From assembly GCF_002934685.1 (NCBI RefSeq), contig NZ_NKHL01000117.1, positions 1 to 64,000 on the forward strand: 64,000 bases of DNA, written 5' to 3'. The translations under genes and the position numbers were made by a program. The notes below the pieces were generated by a model. It was not told where the DNA came from, made no database searches, and worked only from the letters and a program-made list of their open reading frames with translations. Below are positions 52,263-62,066 of the stretch, piece by piece. The stretch is from Pseudomonas bohemica. Lineage in GTDB: Bacteria; Pseudomonadota; Gammaproteobacteria; Pseudomonadales; Pseudomonadaceae. Position 1 is the stretch's first letter, and each line of letters starts with the position of its first letter.

Positions 52263-52900
52263 TGCAGACGGTTGCCGTTATCGACTATGGCATGGGCAAC
52301 CTGCACTCGGTGGCCAAGGCCCTGGAGCATGTAGGCGCCGGGCGCGTGCTGATCACCAGCGACGCTGAAGTCATCCGCGAAGCCGACCGCATCGTGTTCC
52401 CCGGCGTTGGCGCTATCCGCGATTGCATGGCTGAAATCCGCCGCCTGGGTTTCGATGCGCTGGTGCGTGAGGTCAGTCAGGATCGTCCGTTCCTCGGCAT
52501 CTGCGTTGGTATGCAGGCGCTGATGGATCGCAGTGAAGAGAATGACGGCGTGGATTGCATCGGCGTGTTCCCAGGGCAAGTGCGTTTCTTCGGCAAGGAC
52601 CTTCACGAAGACGGCCAGCACCTGAAAGTCCCGCACATGGGTTGGAATGAAGTCACGCAGTCGGTGGATCACCCGCTATGGCACAACATTCCTGACAAGG
52701 CGCGGTTCTATTTCGTGCACAGCTACTACATCGACTCGCCGAACCCGCGGCAGATCGTCGGGCGCGGTCACTACGGCCACGATTTCGCGGCTGCACTGGC
52801 TGACGGTTCGCGCTTTGCGGTGCAGTTCCACCCTGAGAAGAGCCACACCCATGGCCTGCAATTGCTACAGAACTTCGCCGCGTGGGACGGTCGCTGGTAA
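52262..52900 (+). CDS. hisH: Imidazole glycerol phosphate synthase subunit HisH
   Basis: A 212-residue glutaminase subunit. Motifs: [11 protein letters not shown], nucleophile Cys in [10 protein letters not shown], and the His-Glu pair in [14 protein letters not shown]. It feeds ammonia to HisF, encoded downstream. It is coupled to hisB by a one-base overlap and to the DUF2164 gene by TAATG. Confidence 0.97.
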   Translation: MQTVAVIDYGMGNLHSVAKALEHVGAGRVLITSDAEVIREADRIVFPGVGAIRDCMAEIRRLGFDALVREVSQDRPFLGICVGMQALMDRSEENDGVDCIGVFPGQVRFFGKDLHEDGQHLKVPHMGWNEVTQSVDHPLWHNIPDKARFYFVHSYYIDSPNPRQIVGRGHYGHDFAAALADGSRFAVQFHPEKSHTHGLQLLQNFAAWDGRW

Positions 52901-53157
52901 TGAGCAAGAAGAACAAACCGCCGATCCTGACCCTCACTCCCGAACAGGAGAGCGAGGCGTGTCACCAAATCAAGCGGTTCATGGAGGATCGCTTCGAACT
53001 GGACCTGGGTTCGTTCGAAGCGGCCGAAATCCTTGAATTGTTCACCCGTGAAATCGCTCCGCACTATTACAACCGGGCGATTTTCGATGTTCAGGCGCAC
53101 TTGAAAGAGCGGTTTGAAAGCATCGAAAGCGACATTTGGGCGCTCGAGAAAAATTAA
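52900..53157 (+). CDS. DUF2164 family protein in the his cluster
   Basis: An 85-residue charged helical protein with the DUF2164 strings QIKRFMEDRFELDLGSFEAA and LFTREIAPHYYNRAIFDVQA. The function is unknown. It is commonly placed between hisH and hisA in Pseudomonas; translational coupling (its ATG shares the A of the hisH stop) suggests equal expression, but it is not a known histidine enzyme. Confidence 0.85.
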   Translation: MSKKNKPPILTLTPEQESEACHQIKRFMEDRFELDLGSFEAAEILELFTREIAPHYYNRAIFDVQAHLKERFESIESDIWALEKN

Positions 53158-53245
53158 AGGCAGCGCCAGGCTTCGCGCTGCAAGAATTGGTAGATGCGCA
53201 GACTCGCAGCTTATAGCTCGCAGCTTGCAGCTCTTTTGACGAAGG
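53158..53245. repeat. AGCT-rich short repeat before hisA
   Basis: Contains repeated CTCGCAGCTT and GCTTGCAGCT blocks (around 53203-53235) and an earlier GCTTCGCGCTGCAAG. This is the type of short GC-skewed repeat scattered between genes in fluorescent pseudomonads. It separates hisA from the hisB-H group by about 95 bases. Confidence 0.5.
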
Positions 53246-53252
53246 AAAAAGC

Positions 53253-53990
53253 ATGCTGATTATTCCCGCTATCGACCTTAAAGACGGTGCCTGCGTGCGC
53301 CTGCGCCAAGGGCGCATGGAAGATTCCACGGTGTTCTCCGACGATCCGGTGAGCATGGCGGCCAAGTGGGTCGACGGTGGTTGCCGCCGTCTGCATCTGG
53401 TCGACCTGAACGGCGCGTTCGAAGGCCAGCCGGTCAACGGCGAAGTGGTCACAGCCATCGCCAAACGCTACCCGAACCTGCCGATCCAGATCGGCGGCGG
53501 CATCCGTTCGCTGGAAACCATCGAGCATTACGTCAAGGCTGGCGTAAGCTACGTGATCATCGGCACCAAGGCGGTCAAAGAGCCTGAGTTCGTTGCCCAA
53601 GCCTGCCGTGCGTTCCCCGGCAAGGTGATTGTCGGCCTGGACGCGAAGGACGGTTTCGTCGCCACCGACGGCTGGGCTGAAGTCAGCTCGGTTCAGGTGA
53701 TCGACCTGGCCAAGCGTTTCGAAGCGGACGGCGTCTCGGCCATCGTTTATACCGACATCGCCAAAGACGGCATGATGCAGGGCTGCAACGTGCCCTTCAC
53801 GGCTGCGCTGGCGGCTGCGACCAGGATTCCGGTCATCGCTTCGGGCGGCATTCATAACCTGGGTGACATCAAGGCGCTGCTGGACGCGAAAGCACCGGGC
53901 ATCATCGGCGCTATTACTGGCCGCGCGATTTATGAAGGCACACTGGATGTCGCTGAAGCACAGGCGTTCTGCGACTCGTACAAAGGCTGA
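53253..53990 (+). CDS. hisA: ProFAR isomerase HisA
   Basis: A 245-residue TIM-barrel isomerase of the histidine pathway: [20 protein letters not shown], catalytic Asp8 in [18 protein letters not shown] and the second half-barrel Asp in [18 protein letters not shown] lies upstream of ATG. It converts ProFAR to PRFAR, the substrate for HisH-HisF. Confidence 0.97.
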   Translation: MLIIPAIDLKDGACVRLRQGRMEDSTVFSDDPVSMAAKWVDGGCRRLHLVDLNGAFEGQPVNGEVVTAIAKRYPNLPIQIGGGIRSLETIEHYVKAGVSYVIIGTKAVKEPEFVAQACRAFPGKVIVGLDAKDGFVATDGWAEVSSVQVIDLAKRFEADGVSAIVYTDIAKDGMMQGCNVPFTAALAAATRIPVIASGGIHNLGDIKALLDAKAPGIIGAITGRAIYEGTLDVAEAQAFCDSYKG

Positions 53991-54000
53991 CAGACCAGAT

Positions 54001-54096
54001 CCTGTGGGAGCGAGCTTGCTCGCGAATACTGAGGACCGGACGCTGAAGATATGTCTGATGTACGGCCCTCGTCGCGAGCAAGCTCGCTCCCACAGG
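54001..54096. repeat. REPIN between hisA and hisF
   Basis: CCTGTGGGAGCGAGCTTGCT and its inverse, outer arms perfect over about 25 bases, spacer about 45 bases. It interrupts the his cluster, so hisF may be read through it or have its own promoter. Confidence 0.9.
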
Positions 54097-54124
54097 TCTT
54101 CAACCGTTCCCGGAGATCAGGCCC

Positions 54125-54895
54125 ATGGCCCTCGCCAAACGTATCATCCCTTGCCTGGACGTCGACAACGGTCGAGTGGTCAAGGGCGTGAAATTCGAAA
54201 ACATCCGTGATGCGGGTGATCCGGTCGAGATCGCTCGCCTTTACGACGAGCAGGGTGCCGACGAGATTACCTTTCTCGACATCACCGCCAGCGTCGATGG
54301 CCGCGACACCACACTGCATACCGTCGAGCGCATGGCCAGTCAGGTTTTCATTCCCCTGACCGTGGGCGGCGGTGTGCGCACTGTGCAGGACATCCGCAAC
54401 CTGCTCAACGCGGGGGCCGATAAGGTATCGATCAACACCGCAGCGGTGTTCAATCCCGAGTTCGTCGGTGAAGCGGCTGCGCGTTTCGGTTCGCAGTGCA
54501 TTGTGGTTGCCATCGACGCCAAGAAGGTTTCCGGCCCCGGCGAAGAGCCGCGCTGGGAAATCTTCACCCACGGCGGGCGCAAGCCCACGGGTCTGGATGC
54601 GGTGACGTGGGCCAGGAAAATGGAAGGCTTGGGGGCTGGCGAGATTCTGCTGACCAGCATGGATCAGGACGGCATGAAGAACGGCTTCGATCTGGGCGTT
54701 ACTCGGGCGATCAGCGACGCGCTGGGGATCCCGGTCATTGCTTCGGGTGGCGTGGGCAATCTGCAACACCTGGCGGACGGCGTTCTGGAAGGCCACGCCA
54801 GTGCTGTGCTGGCGGCGAGTATTTTCCACTTCGGCGAATACACCGTGCCGGAAGCCAAGGCGTTCATGGCAAAGCAGGGGATAGTGGTTCGCTGA
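54125..54895 (+). CDS. hisF: Imidazole glycerol phosphate synthase subunit HisF
   Basis: A 256-residue cyclase TIM barrel: [20 protein letters not shown] (catalytic Asp11), [12 protein letters not shown] and the second Asp in [17 protein letters not shown]. It closes the imidazole ring using ammonia from HisH. It is the last his gene here; hisI/hisE are not in the window. Confidence 0.97.
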   Translation: MALAKRIIPCLDVDNGRVVKGVKFENIRDAGDPVEIARLYDEQGADEITFLDITASVDGRDTTLHTVERMASQVFIPLTVGGGVRTVQDIRNLLNAGADKVSINTAAVFNPEFVGEAAARFGSQCIVVAIDAKKVSGPGEEPRWEIFTHGGRKPTGLDAVTWARKMEGLGAGEILLTSMDQDGMKNGFDLGVTRAISDALGIPVIASGGVGNLQHLADGVLEGHASAVLAASIFHFGEYTVPEAKAFMAKQGIVVR

Positions 54896-54918
54896 TACCA
54901 CCGATTGAAATGAGCAAC

Positions 54919-55011
54919 TTGTGGGAGTGAGCTTGCTCACGAAGGGGCCGCTATATTCGCAGCATGTCCAGCGTCTGCACCTAAGTCTTCGTGAGCAAGC
55001 TCTCCCCACAG
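54919..55011. repeat. Diverged REPIN after hisF
   Basis: GTGGGAGTGAGCTTGCTCAC at the left; the right arm matches except for one changed base in CTCTCCCCAC. Same plan as the REPIN before it but with T/A at the central pairs, so it is an older or different REP type. Confidence 0.8.
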
Positions 55012-55164
55012 TATCGGTGAGCAAACTTCAGATCTTCGGGGCCCCCCCGCAATAGACGCTGCGGGACACCTCTGTTCTGAAACCGACCATAGCCATTACC
55101 GAACTGGACAACGTCCGACGTTAACGGCACTCTCTTGCCGTCGTCAGGATCGGGTGCCAGGGAT

Positions 55165-55920
55165 ATGTTCAAAGGTGTTTTTCTTGCGCTGATCAGCGTT
55201 GTCGCGTTGCTGTCAGGCACTGCCAGAGCGGACGATGCGCCGGGCTATTCGATGGTGCTTCTGACCGAGAACTTCCCGCCTTACAACATGGCCATCGACG
55301 GCAAGAATTTCGCCCAGGAAAGCAATATCAAGGGCATTGCCGTCGAGATCGTTCGTGAGACGTTCAAGCGCGCAGGCATCGGCTACAACATGACCCTGCG
55401 CTTTCCGTGGGATCGTATCTACAAGCTCGCTCTGGAAAAGCCCGGCTACGGCGTGTTCGTCACCGCGCGTTTGCCTGAGCGTGAAAAACTCTTCAAATGG
55501 GTCGGCCCCATCGGCCCGGACGACTGGATCATGCTGGCCAAAGCTGATAGCCCGATTCAGCTCAACACTCTTGAAGACGCCCGGCAATACAAGATCGGCG
55601 CCTACAAGGGCGACGCGATTGCCGAAGAGCTTGGCCGACAGGGGATGAATCCGATCACCGTGCTCAGCGACAAGGACAATGCCCGGAAACTGATCGAAGG
55701 TCAGATCGATTTGTGGGCGACGGGTGATCCGGCGGGCCGTTATCTGGCGCGTCAGGAGGGTGTGACGGGGTTGAAGACCGTGCTGCGCTTCAATAGCGCG
55801 GAGCTGTTTCTGGCGTTGAACAAGGAAACGCCGGATGAAGTAGTGCACAAGCTGCAGACGGCGCTGGATCAGCTGCGTAAAGAGGGAATGGTCGACAGCA
55901 TCCTCGGCAAATACCTCTGA
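55165..55920 (+). CDS. Periplasmic solute-binding protein
   Basis: A 251-residue protein with signal peptide (MFKGVFLALISVVALLSGTA then RA|DD) and the SBP_bac_3 fold: YSMVLLTENFPPYNMAIDGK, GIAVEIVRETFKRAGIGYNM and FPWDRIYKLALEKPGYGVFV. No ABC permease is next to it, so it may serve a distant transporter or act as an orphan sensor. It belongs to the divergent group of amino-acid-type binding proteins often found as single genes in Pseudomonas. An ATG ten codons upstream is possible. Confidence 0.8.
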   Translation: MFKGVFLALISVVALLSGTARADDAPGYSMVLLTENFPPYNMAIDGKNFAQESNIKGIAVEIVRETFKRAGIGYNMTLRFPWDRIYKLALEKPGYGVFVTARLPEREKLFKWVGPIGPDDWIMLAKADSPIQLNTLEDARQYKIGAYKGDAIAEELGRQGMNPITVLSDKDNARKLIEGQIDLWATGDPAGRYLARQEGVTGLKTVLRFNSAELFLALNKETPDEVVHKLQTALDQLRKEGMVDSILGKYL

Positions 55921-55931
55921 CTGAACGCGAT

Positions 55932-56045
55932 CCCCTGTAGGAGCAATCGGAGTGTACGACGGTCGCGAATGCGATTTATCTGACGCTCGACCTTACCTGA
56001 CACACAGCCTTCGCCACCCTCGTAAACTCTGATTGCTCCCCCGGG
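55932..56045. repeat. Diverged inverted repeat between convergent genes
   Basis: CCCCTGTAGGAGCAATCGGAG at the left and a near inverse (CTCTGATTGCTCCCCCGGGG) at the right, about 75 bases apart. REP-like, with GTAGGAGC in place of GTGGGAGC, lying between two genes that end toward each other. Confidence 0.55.
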
Positions 56046-56064
56046 GTTTTGTAGGTCTTCGAAT

Positions 56065-56877
56065 CTACCGATAAACCCCGTTCTTCCCATGCCCAGCCAT
56101 CGCTTGATTGCCACGAATGCTGATCATGTGCCGCATCTCGACCCACTCGATACCCTGCGACTTGAGCTTGGGCAATTCACGTTCCAGCACATCCATCGTC
56201 ACCGGATACGGGTGGCCGATCATCACTGCCGAACCCTGTTTGTGTGCCAGCCTGATCGCGGTCTGCAATTGGCCGTTGATGGCCTCGGCGGTGCGATCGT
56301 CGTCCAGAAAGACATCTCGCGAGACACTCGCAAGCCCAATCTTCTGCGCCTCGGCGGCGGCCACGGTTTTTGCGCTGGTGCGGCTATCGACCAGAAACAG
56401 ATGACGTCGCTGCAATTCACCCACCAACCAGCTCATCGCCACCGGCTCGGCGGTCATGCGGCTGCCTTCGTGGTTGTTGATTCCCGCTGCATACGGCACT
56501 TTGAGCAGGGCGGCATTGAGGCGCGACTCAAGCTCGCTTAGCGGCAGATCCGGGCGCCAGGCATACGGCCCGGTGGCCGGATCCATCGGCATGTGCAGCA
56601 TCACGGTCTTGCCGGCCTTGTGGGCCTGACGGGCGAAGTCGGTGGCGTGCGGAGTATCGGGCATGATCGCCAGCGTCACCGGGCCGGGCAGGGCCAGCGC
56701 GCGGTTGTCCTTTTCCGGGCTTTGGCCGAGATCGTCGATGATCAGGCTGAGGTAGGCGACCTTCGGCGTTTTGCCGTCGGTGTCGGAGGAGTCGGCGGGC
56801 GCCGCATGGGCGGCACCCGTCAAAGCGACTGTCATAACTGCAAGGGCCCGCCCGAGCCCGGTCAACCAGAAGCGCAT
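56065..56877 (-). CDS. Divergent polysaccharide deacetylase family protein
   Basis: A 270-residue exported protein (signal peptide MRFWLTGLGRALAVMTVALT then GAAHA). It is of the DUF610/divergent polysaccharide deacetylase type: LIIDDLGQSPEKDNRALALP, PGPVTLAIMPDTPHATDFAR, VMLHMPMDP and INNHEGSRMTA. It is last in the gpmI-envC-ctp order, a linkage known in many proteobacteria that points to cell-wall work. The substrate is unproven. Confidence 0.85.
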   Translation of the reverse strand: MRFWLTGLGRALAVMTVALTGAAHAAPADSSDTDGKTPKVAYLSLIIDDLGQSPEKDNRALALPGPVTLAIMPDTPHATDFARQAHKAGKTVMLHMPMDPATGPYAWRPDLPLSELESRLNAALLKVPYAAGINNHEGSRMTAEPVAMSWLVGELQRRHLFLVDSRTSAKTVAAAEAQKIGLASVSRDVFLDDDRTAEAINGQLQTAIRLAHKQGSAVMIGHPYPVTMDVLERELPKLKSQGIEWVEMRHMISIRGNQAMAGHGKNGVYR

Positions 56878-56878
56878 A

Positions 56879-58213
56879 TCAATTGCCGCGTGTGACACTC
56901 AATCCTTTGAGCAGACTGAGGGCCTGGTTCAACTGGTAATCGTCGTCCTGCGGACGCGCCTTGCCAGCCTTGGACTTGGTGGTCGGTTTGTCCGCGCCGC
57001 CGTTGCCATTGCCCAGGTGGCCGAGCAGGTCGGCCTCTTTGTAGTTCTCGCCATCGGCTTCGGTCGTGACCTTGGCGCGTTTGACCTCGATATCCGGGTT
57101 GATGCCCTGGGCCTGGATCGAGCGACCATTAGGCGTGAAGTACAGCGCCGTGGTGATCTTCAGCGCGCGATCATTGGCCAGCGGCAGCACGGTCTGCACC
57201 GAGCCTTTACCGAAGGTATCGGTGCCCATCAGGATGCCGCGTTTCTGATCCTGCAAGGCACCTGCGACGATCTCGGAAGCCGAGGCGCTGCCGCCGTTGA
57301 TCAGCACCACCAGAGGCGCGCCTTCGCTGGCGTCGGCCGGGTCTGCCGAGAAGCGCAACTCGGAGTTGGCGATTCGACCCTTGGTGTAGACGATCAAGCC
57401 CTTGGTCAGGAAGTGGTCCGCCACTTCGACCGCCGCCTGCAACACGCCACCCGGGTTGTTGCGCAGGTCCAGGATCAGGCCGTTCATCTTCTTGCCATTG
57501 TCCTTGCGCAACTTGGCCAGGGCCTTGCCGACTTCTTCACCGGTCTTGACCTGGAACTGGGTGATGCGGATGTAACCGTAACCTGGTTCCAGCATCTGCG
57601 ACTTCACGCTCTTGACCTGAATGGTCGCCCGCGCCAGCGTCACGTCGAACGGGTTGCCGCCGTCGCGCACCAGCGTCAGGGTGATCTTCTCGCCGAGCTT
57701 GCCACGCATCTTGTCGACCGCTTCCTGCATGGTCTGACCCTGAGTCGGCGCGCCGTTGATCTTGACGATCAGGTCGCCTGCCTCGATGCCCGCCTTGGAG
57801 GCTGGAGTGTCGTCGATGGGTGAAACGACCTTGATGAATCCGTCTTCGACACCGACTTCGATGCCCAGACCACCGAACTCGCCGCTGGTGCTTTCCTGCA
57901 GCTCCTGGAAGTCTTCCGGGCCCAGGTAAGCGGAGTGCGGGTCAAGGTTGCTGAGCATGCCCTTGATGGCGTTCTCCAGCAGCGTTTTGTCATCCACAGG
58001 ATCGACGTAAGCGGCCTTGATCCGGTCCATCACCTCAGCAAAGGTGCGCAGCTCGTCGAGCGGCAGCGGCGCCTTGATGTTCGCGGCGTTGGCCGGCGCG
58101 GCAGCAGCAGCGGGTGCCGGAGCAGGGGCGGCACCGGCAGCCATGGCCTGCGGAGCACCGATAATCACGGCGATAGTCAGGGCCAGCGAGGTGAGGCGGG
58201 ACGAAAACAGCAT
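56879..58213 (-). CDS. S41 carboxy-terminal processing protease
   Basis: A 444-residue periplasmic protease with signal peptide (FSSRLTSLALTIAVIIGAPQ then AMA), an Ala-rich linker, a PDZ domain (GLGIEVGVEDGFIKVVSPID, GIEAGDLIVKINGAPT) and an S41 catalytic domain with GGSASASEIVAGALQDQKRG (Ser) and DTFGKGSVQTVLPL (Lys). It trims proteins at their C-termini, including cell-wall hydrolases. It follows envC by about 30 bases and precedes the deacetylase gene by one base, forming an envelope operon. Confidence 0.92.
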   Translation of the reverse strand: MLFSSRLTSLALTIAVIIGAPQAMAAGAAPAPAPAAAAAPANAANIKAPLPLDELRTFAEVMDRIKAAYVDPVDDKTLLENAIKGMLSNLDPHSAYLGPEDFQELQESTSGEFGGLGIEVGVEDGFIKVVSPIDDTPASKAGIEAGDLIVKINGAPTQGQTMQEAVDKMRGKLGEKITLTLVRDGGNPFDVTLARATIQVKSVKSQMLEPGYGYIRITQFQVKTGEEVGKALAKLRKDNGKKMNGLILDLRNNPGGVLQAAVEVADHFLTKGLIVYTKGRIANSELRFSADPADASEGAPLVVLINGGSASASEIVAGALQDQKRGILMGTDTFGKGSVQTVLPLANDRALKITTALYFTPNGRSIQAQGINPDIEVKRAKVTTEADGENYKEADLLGHLGNGNGGADKPTTKSKAGKARPQDDDYQLNQALSLLKGLSVTRGN

Positions 58214-58243
58214 GTCTTACGAACTCCTGAGTGAGGTGTCGAC

Positions 58244-59557
58244 TTATCCTTGAGTGCGACACCATTGGGCCGGATCACTAGGGCGACCCTGCTGACGAAT
58301 AGCGAAATACAGCGCCGGAGTGTCCTGACCACCACCACTGTTGCCCACGGTGGAGATCGCTTCTCCGGCTTTTACAACGTCCCCAGCTTCTTTCAACAGA
58401 CTCTGGTTGTGACCGTACAGACTCAAATAACCATTGCCGTGGTCGAGAATGACCAGCAGGCCAGCCCCGCGCAACCAGTCGGCGAAGACCACACGACCGC
58501 CGTGCACAGCGCGTACCTGGCTGCCTGCGGCGGCGCTGATCATCACGCCATCCCATTTGGTTCGCTCGTCATCACCGCGGCTTTCGCCGAAACGTGCCAA
58601 CAATCGACCATCGACAGGCCAAGGAAGTTTTCCCTTTGCCTGCTCAAATGCGCCACCGAAGGATTGTCCGGCGCTGGAAACTAGTGCGCCGGGAGCTTTT
58701 GTCGGTCGACGAGGGGCTTCATCGCTGTCGCCCTTGCCACGGTTTTTCGCCAGCGCTTCCTGTTGCTCACGCTGACGTTTCTCGGCTTCCTGCTGGGCCA
58801 GCAGTGCTTTCTGACGCGCTTCTTCGGCCTCGCGGGCCTGACGGGCAAGGGTTTCTTCGATGGTCTTGAGGACTTTAGTCAGATCCGCCTGATCCTGCTG
58901 ACGAGCTTGTAGCTTCTGATCCCGGGCCTTGTAGTCCTGATTCAGCCTGGCCAGTGCGACCTGGCGTTCCTGGCGAACGGTGTCGAGCTGGGACTTCTGG
59001 TCATCCAGCGCGCTCTTCTGAACCAGCAACTGGGCCTGCTGCAGGTCGATGTCTTTTTCGACCTCAGCCAGTTGGCGCAGGGTTTCATTGAAAGTGCGTA
59101 GCTGCTCCAGGCGGGCCTGGCTCAGGTAGTCGTAATAGGTGAGGGTGCGAGCGAATTTTTCGGGGTTCTGCTGATTGAGCAGCAGTTTGAGGTATTCCTG
59201 CCGGCCGTTCTGATAAGCCGCGCGGGCCTGGATCGCGATCAGGCGTTGCTGCTCAACGCGTGCGCTTTGGAGTTTTTTTTTCTCTGCGTCGAGCCGTTGA
59301 AGCTCGTTTTCACTCTTTTTTAGTTCTTTTTGCAGGGCCTCCACCTGCTTTTCCAGCTTGCCCATTTGGGTTTCGGTTGTGCGCAGATCTTTCTGTACGC
59401 CGGATTTTTCTTCCTGGAGTTGGCTCAGGGCCTTCTTCAGTTCAGTAATGTCCTGACGCGTGGCATCCAGCTGTTTTTGGGTTTGTGCGCGCTCATCGTC
59501 GGCAAAGGCCGGATTGAGCAGACAAATCAAAGCAAGGGCGATCAGGGCGCGGAGCAT
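58244..59557 (-). CDS. envC: EnvC-like murein hydrolase activator
   Basis: A 437-residue protein with signal peptide (MLRALIALALICLLNPAFA), two long coiled coils (about 25-250) and a C-terminal LytM domain (DGVMISAAAGSQVRAVHGGR, GLLVILDHGNGYLSLYGHNQ). Metal ligands of active LytM enzymes are missing: Tyr stands in LYFAIRQ where LHFEIR is usual, as in EnvC. It should therefore activate amidases at division rather than cut the wall. The start is set at the signal peptide; a longer open frame adds 19 residues. Confidence 0.9.
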   Translation of the reverse strand: MLRALIALALICLLNPAFADDERAQTQKQLDATRQDITELKKALSQLQEEKSGVQKDLRTTETQMGKLEKQVEALQKELKKSENELQRLDAEKKKLQSARVEQQRLIAIQARAAYQNGRQEYLKLLLNQQNPEKFARTLTYYDYLSQARLEQLRTFNETLRQLAEVEKDIDLQQAQLLVQKSALDDQKSQLDTVRQERQVALARLNQDYKARDQKLQARQQDQADLTKVLKTIEETLARQAREAEEARQKALLAQQEAEKRQREQQEALAKNRGKGDSDEAPRRPTKAPGALVSSAGQSFGGAFEQAKGKLPWPVDGRLLARFGESRGDDERTKWDGVMISAAAGSQVRAVHGGRVVFADWLRGAGLLVILDHGNGYLSLYGHNQSLLKEAGDVVKAGEAISTVGNSGGGQDTPALYFAIRQQGRPSDPAQWCRTQG

Positions 59558-59654
59558 GAGGTCGGGCGATACCAGGAGTGAAGACGGGCTTAGTATGCCC
59601 GCCGAAGGCTGCAAAAAAAACGCTCATAGGGCGCCGCTTTCAGACATTTCATAC

Positions 59655-59689
59655 AAAAACCGGCCCGTCAGAGTCGGACAGGCCGGTTT
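59655..59689 (-). terminator. Hairpin after gpmI
   Basis: Minus strand AAACCGGCC, 17-base loop, GGCCGGTTTTTG. It lies between gpmI and envC, so it would reduce read-through from gpmI into the envelope genes. Confidence 0.7.
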
Positions 59690-59697
59690 ATGACGAC

Positions 59698-61245
59698 TTA
59701 CTTGGCAACCAGAATCGATTTGCCGGTCATTTCCTTGGGCACTTCCATGCCCAGGAGCGTCAGCATGGTCGGCGCCACGTCCGCCAGAACGCCGCCTTCG
59801 CGAACCTTCAGGTCGCGCTTGCCGACATAGATGAATGGCACCGGCTCAGTGGTGTGAGCGGTGTGCGGCTGGTGGGTTTGCTCGTTGGTCATTTGCTCGA
59901 CGTTACCGTGGTCGGCGGTGATCAGCGCCTCGCCTCCAACCTTTTCCAGGGCCTCGGTGATGCGACCCACGCACACGTCCAGGCACTCAACCGCCTTGAT
60001 GGCCGCTTCCATGATGCCGCTGTGACCCACCATATCGCCGTTGGCATAATTGACGATGATCACGTCGAAACGCTGGTTTTCAATGGCATCCACGATCTTG
60101 TCGGTGACTTCCGGCGCGCTCATTTCCGGTTGCAGGTCATAAGTCGCGACCTTCGGCGATGGAATCAGAATGCGTTCTTCGCCAGGGAAAGGTTCTTCGC
60201 GGCCGCCGGAGAAGAAGAAGGTCACGTGGGCGTATTTCTCGGTTTCGGCGATGCGCAGCTGAGTCTTGCCATTTTTCGAGAGGTATTCGCCCAGCACGTT
60301 GTCCAGGCCGGTTTTGACGAACGCGGCAGGTGCGGGGATGTTCGCGGCGTACTGGGTCAGCATCACGAAACCGGCCAGTTTTGGCTGGCGGGCGCGAGCG
60401 AAATCCTTGAAGTCGTCTTCGACGAACACGCGAGTCAGCTCGCGGGCGCGGTCGGCGCGGAAGTTCATGAACACCACGGCGTCGCCGTCTTCGACCGTCA
60501 CTTTCTCGCCGATGCTGGTGGCTTTGACGAATTCGTCGTTCTCGCCACGTTCGTAGGCCGCGTCCACCCCGGCCTTGGCGGTGTCAGCCTGGAATTCCGA
60601 CTTTCCATCGACGATCAGGTCGTAGGCCGACTCGACGCGATCCCAACGATTGTCGCGGTCCATTGCGAAGTAGCGACCGATGAGAGTGGCGGTACGACCC
60701 TTACCCAGACGCTTGTAGGTTGCTTCCATCGTGTCTAGGTATTTGTGCGCGCTGCGTGGTGGCGTGTCCCGCCCATCCAGAAATGCGTGCAGGTAGATCT
60801 TCTCGGCGCCCTGTTTGACGGCCAGCTCGACCATCGCTACGAGGTGGTCTTCGTGGCTGTGCACGCCGCCGTCGGACAGCAGGCCCAGGATGTGTACGGC
60901 CTTGCCGTCGCCTACCGCCTTGTCCACTGCTTTGCAGATGGCCTGGTTTTCGAAGAACTCGCCGTCCTTGATAGCTTTGGTCACGCGAGTGAAGTCCTGA
61001 TACACCACGCGGCCGGCGCCCAGGTTCATGTGGCCGACTTCGGAGTTGCCCATCTGCCCCTCCGGCAAGCCGACATCCATCCCGGATCCAGAGATCAGGC
61101 CGTTGGGCATGGTCTTGTACAAGCGATCGAAGGTCGGCATTTTCTTCTCGGCAGTCGCTGAGTAGACCGCATTGCCATCGTGGCTTTCGCTGTGACCGAA
61201 GCCATCCAGGATGATCAGAACCAGAGGTTTAGGCGTGGTAGTCAT
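59698..61245 (-). CDS. gpmI: Cofactor-independent phosphoglycerate mutase
   Basis: A 515-residue glycolytic enzyme using two Mn ions. Motifs: [20 protein letters not shown] (metal-binding Asp), [20 protein letters not shown] (nucleophile Ser region), [39 protein letters not shown] and [11 protein letters not shown]. The start MTTTPKPL fits family length. It is first in the leftward gpmI-envC-ctp-deacetylase series. Confidence 0.96.
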   Translation of the reverse strand: MTTTPKPLVLIILDGFGHSESHDGNAVYSATAEKKMPTFDRLYKTMPNGLISGSGMDVGLPEGQMGNSEVGHMNLGAGRVVYQDFTRVTKAIKDGEFFENQAICKAVDKAVGDGKAVHILGLLSDGGVHSHEDHLVAMVELAVKQGAEKIYLHAFLDGRDTPPRSAHKYLDTMEATYKRLGKGRTATLIGRYFAMDRDNRWDRVESAYDLIVDGKSEFQADTAKAGVDAAYERGENDEFVKATSIGEKVTVEDGDAVVFMNFRADRARELTRVFVEDDFKDFARARQPKLAGFVMLTQYAANIPAPAAFVKTGLDNVLGEYLSKNGKTQLRIAETEKYAHVTFFFSGGREEPFPGEERILIPSPKVATYDLQPEMSAPEVTDKIVDAIENQRFDVIIVNYANGDMVGHSGIMEAAIKAVECLDVCVGRITEALEKVGGEALITADHGNVEQMTNEQTHQPHTAHTTEPVPFIYVGKRDLKVREGGVLADVAPTMLTLLGMEVPKEMTGKSILVAK

Positions 61246-61387
61246 GAATCCCACTCTTGGCTAATAGGTGAAGTAGAAAAAAGATCGGCATTTTAGAGTG
61301 AAGTTCAAATCGCGTCACTGCCGTACGGGCTTTGGCCGACCTTGGGGGCTGTGTATACTGGCCGACATTTTAACGCCTTGGAACCTG

Positions 61388-61804
61388 ATGATGGTTGCTC
61401 ACCTGATTGAATTTGCCACTAACCACTATTTACTGGCTGGCGCTTTTGTCATCCTGCTGGCGCTGCTGATTGCAACGGAGCTTGGCAAAGGGGGGCGCAG
61501 CCTGAGCACCGGCGAGCTGACCGCGCTGGTCAACCGCGACGAAGCGGTGGTCATCGACGTGCGCCCCAAGAAGGACTACGCCAGCGGGCATATCGTGGGT
61601 GCGTTGAGTTTTCCGCAGGACAAGGTCATGACCCGCACCGCGGAGCTTGAAAAATACAAGTCCAAGACCCTGATCATCGTCGATGCCGCCGGTCAGCACG
61701 CCGGTCACGTTGCCCGCGAACTGCTCAAGGCCGGCTTCACGGCGGCCAAGCTGTCGGGCGGCGTTTCGTCGTGGCGCGGTGACAACCTGCCTCTGGTGAA
61801 GTGA
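61388..61804 (+). CDS. Membrane-anchored rhodanese-like protein
   Basis: A 138-residue protein with one N-terminal span (HYLLAGAFVILLALLIATEL) and a rhodanese domain (VVIDVRPKKDYASGHIVGAL, LSGGVSSWRGDNLPL). The usual catalytic Cys is absent: the loop reads IIVDAAGQHAGHVA, so sulfur transfer is unlikely and a binding role is inferred. It is next to glutaredoxin and SecB, the common gammaproteobacterial order. Two successive ATG codons could be the start. Confidence 0.88.
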   Translation: MMVAHLIEFATNHYLLAGAFVILLALLIATELGKGGRSLSTGELTALVNRDEAVVIDVRPKKDYASGHIVGALSFPQDKVMTRTAELEKYKSKTLIIVDAAGQHAGHVARELLKAGFTAAKLSGGVSSWRGDNLPLVK

Positions 61805-61805
61805 A

Positions 61806-62060
61806 ATGGCTGACGTCGTCGTCTACTCCAGCGATTATTGCCCTTACTGCTCTCGCGCCAAGTATCTGCTCGAGAGCAAGAATGTCGACTTCGAGGAAAT
61901 CAAAGTCGACGGCAAACCACAGATTCGCGCTGAAATGACCAAAAAGGCCGGGCGCACGTCGGTTCCGCAGATCTGGATCGGCTCGGTCCACGTCGGCGGT
62001 TGCGACGACCTGTTTGCACTGGAGCGCGCCGGCAAGCTCGACGCGCTGTTGAGCGCCTGA
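61806..62060 (+). CDS. grxC: Glutaredoxin 3
   Basis: An 84-residue dithiol glutaredoxin with active site CPYC at residues 12-15, the cis-Pro loop RTSVPQIWIG and the glutathione-binding GGCDDLFALE. It reduces protein and glutathione disulfides in the cytoplasm. It starts two bases after the rhodanese stop. The length is standard. Confidence 0.96.
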   Translation: MADVVVYSSDYCPYCSRAKYLLESKNVDFEEIKVDGKPQIRAEMTKKAGRTSVPQIWIGSVHVGGCDDLFALERAGKLDALLSA

Positions 62061-62066
62061 ATTCGA

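Noticed and set aside
51435-55011. Repeated GTGGGAGC...GCTCCCAC units as a CRISPR array
   Set aside because: The copies lie between separate genes, are inverted doublets rather than direct repeats with regular spacers, and match the known REP/REPIN form.
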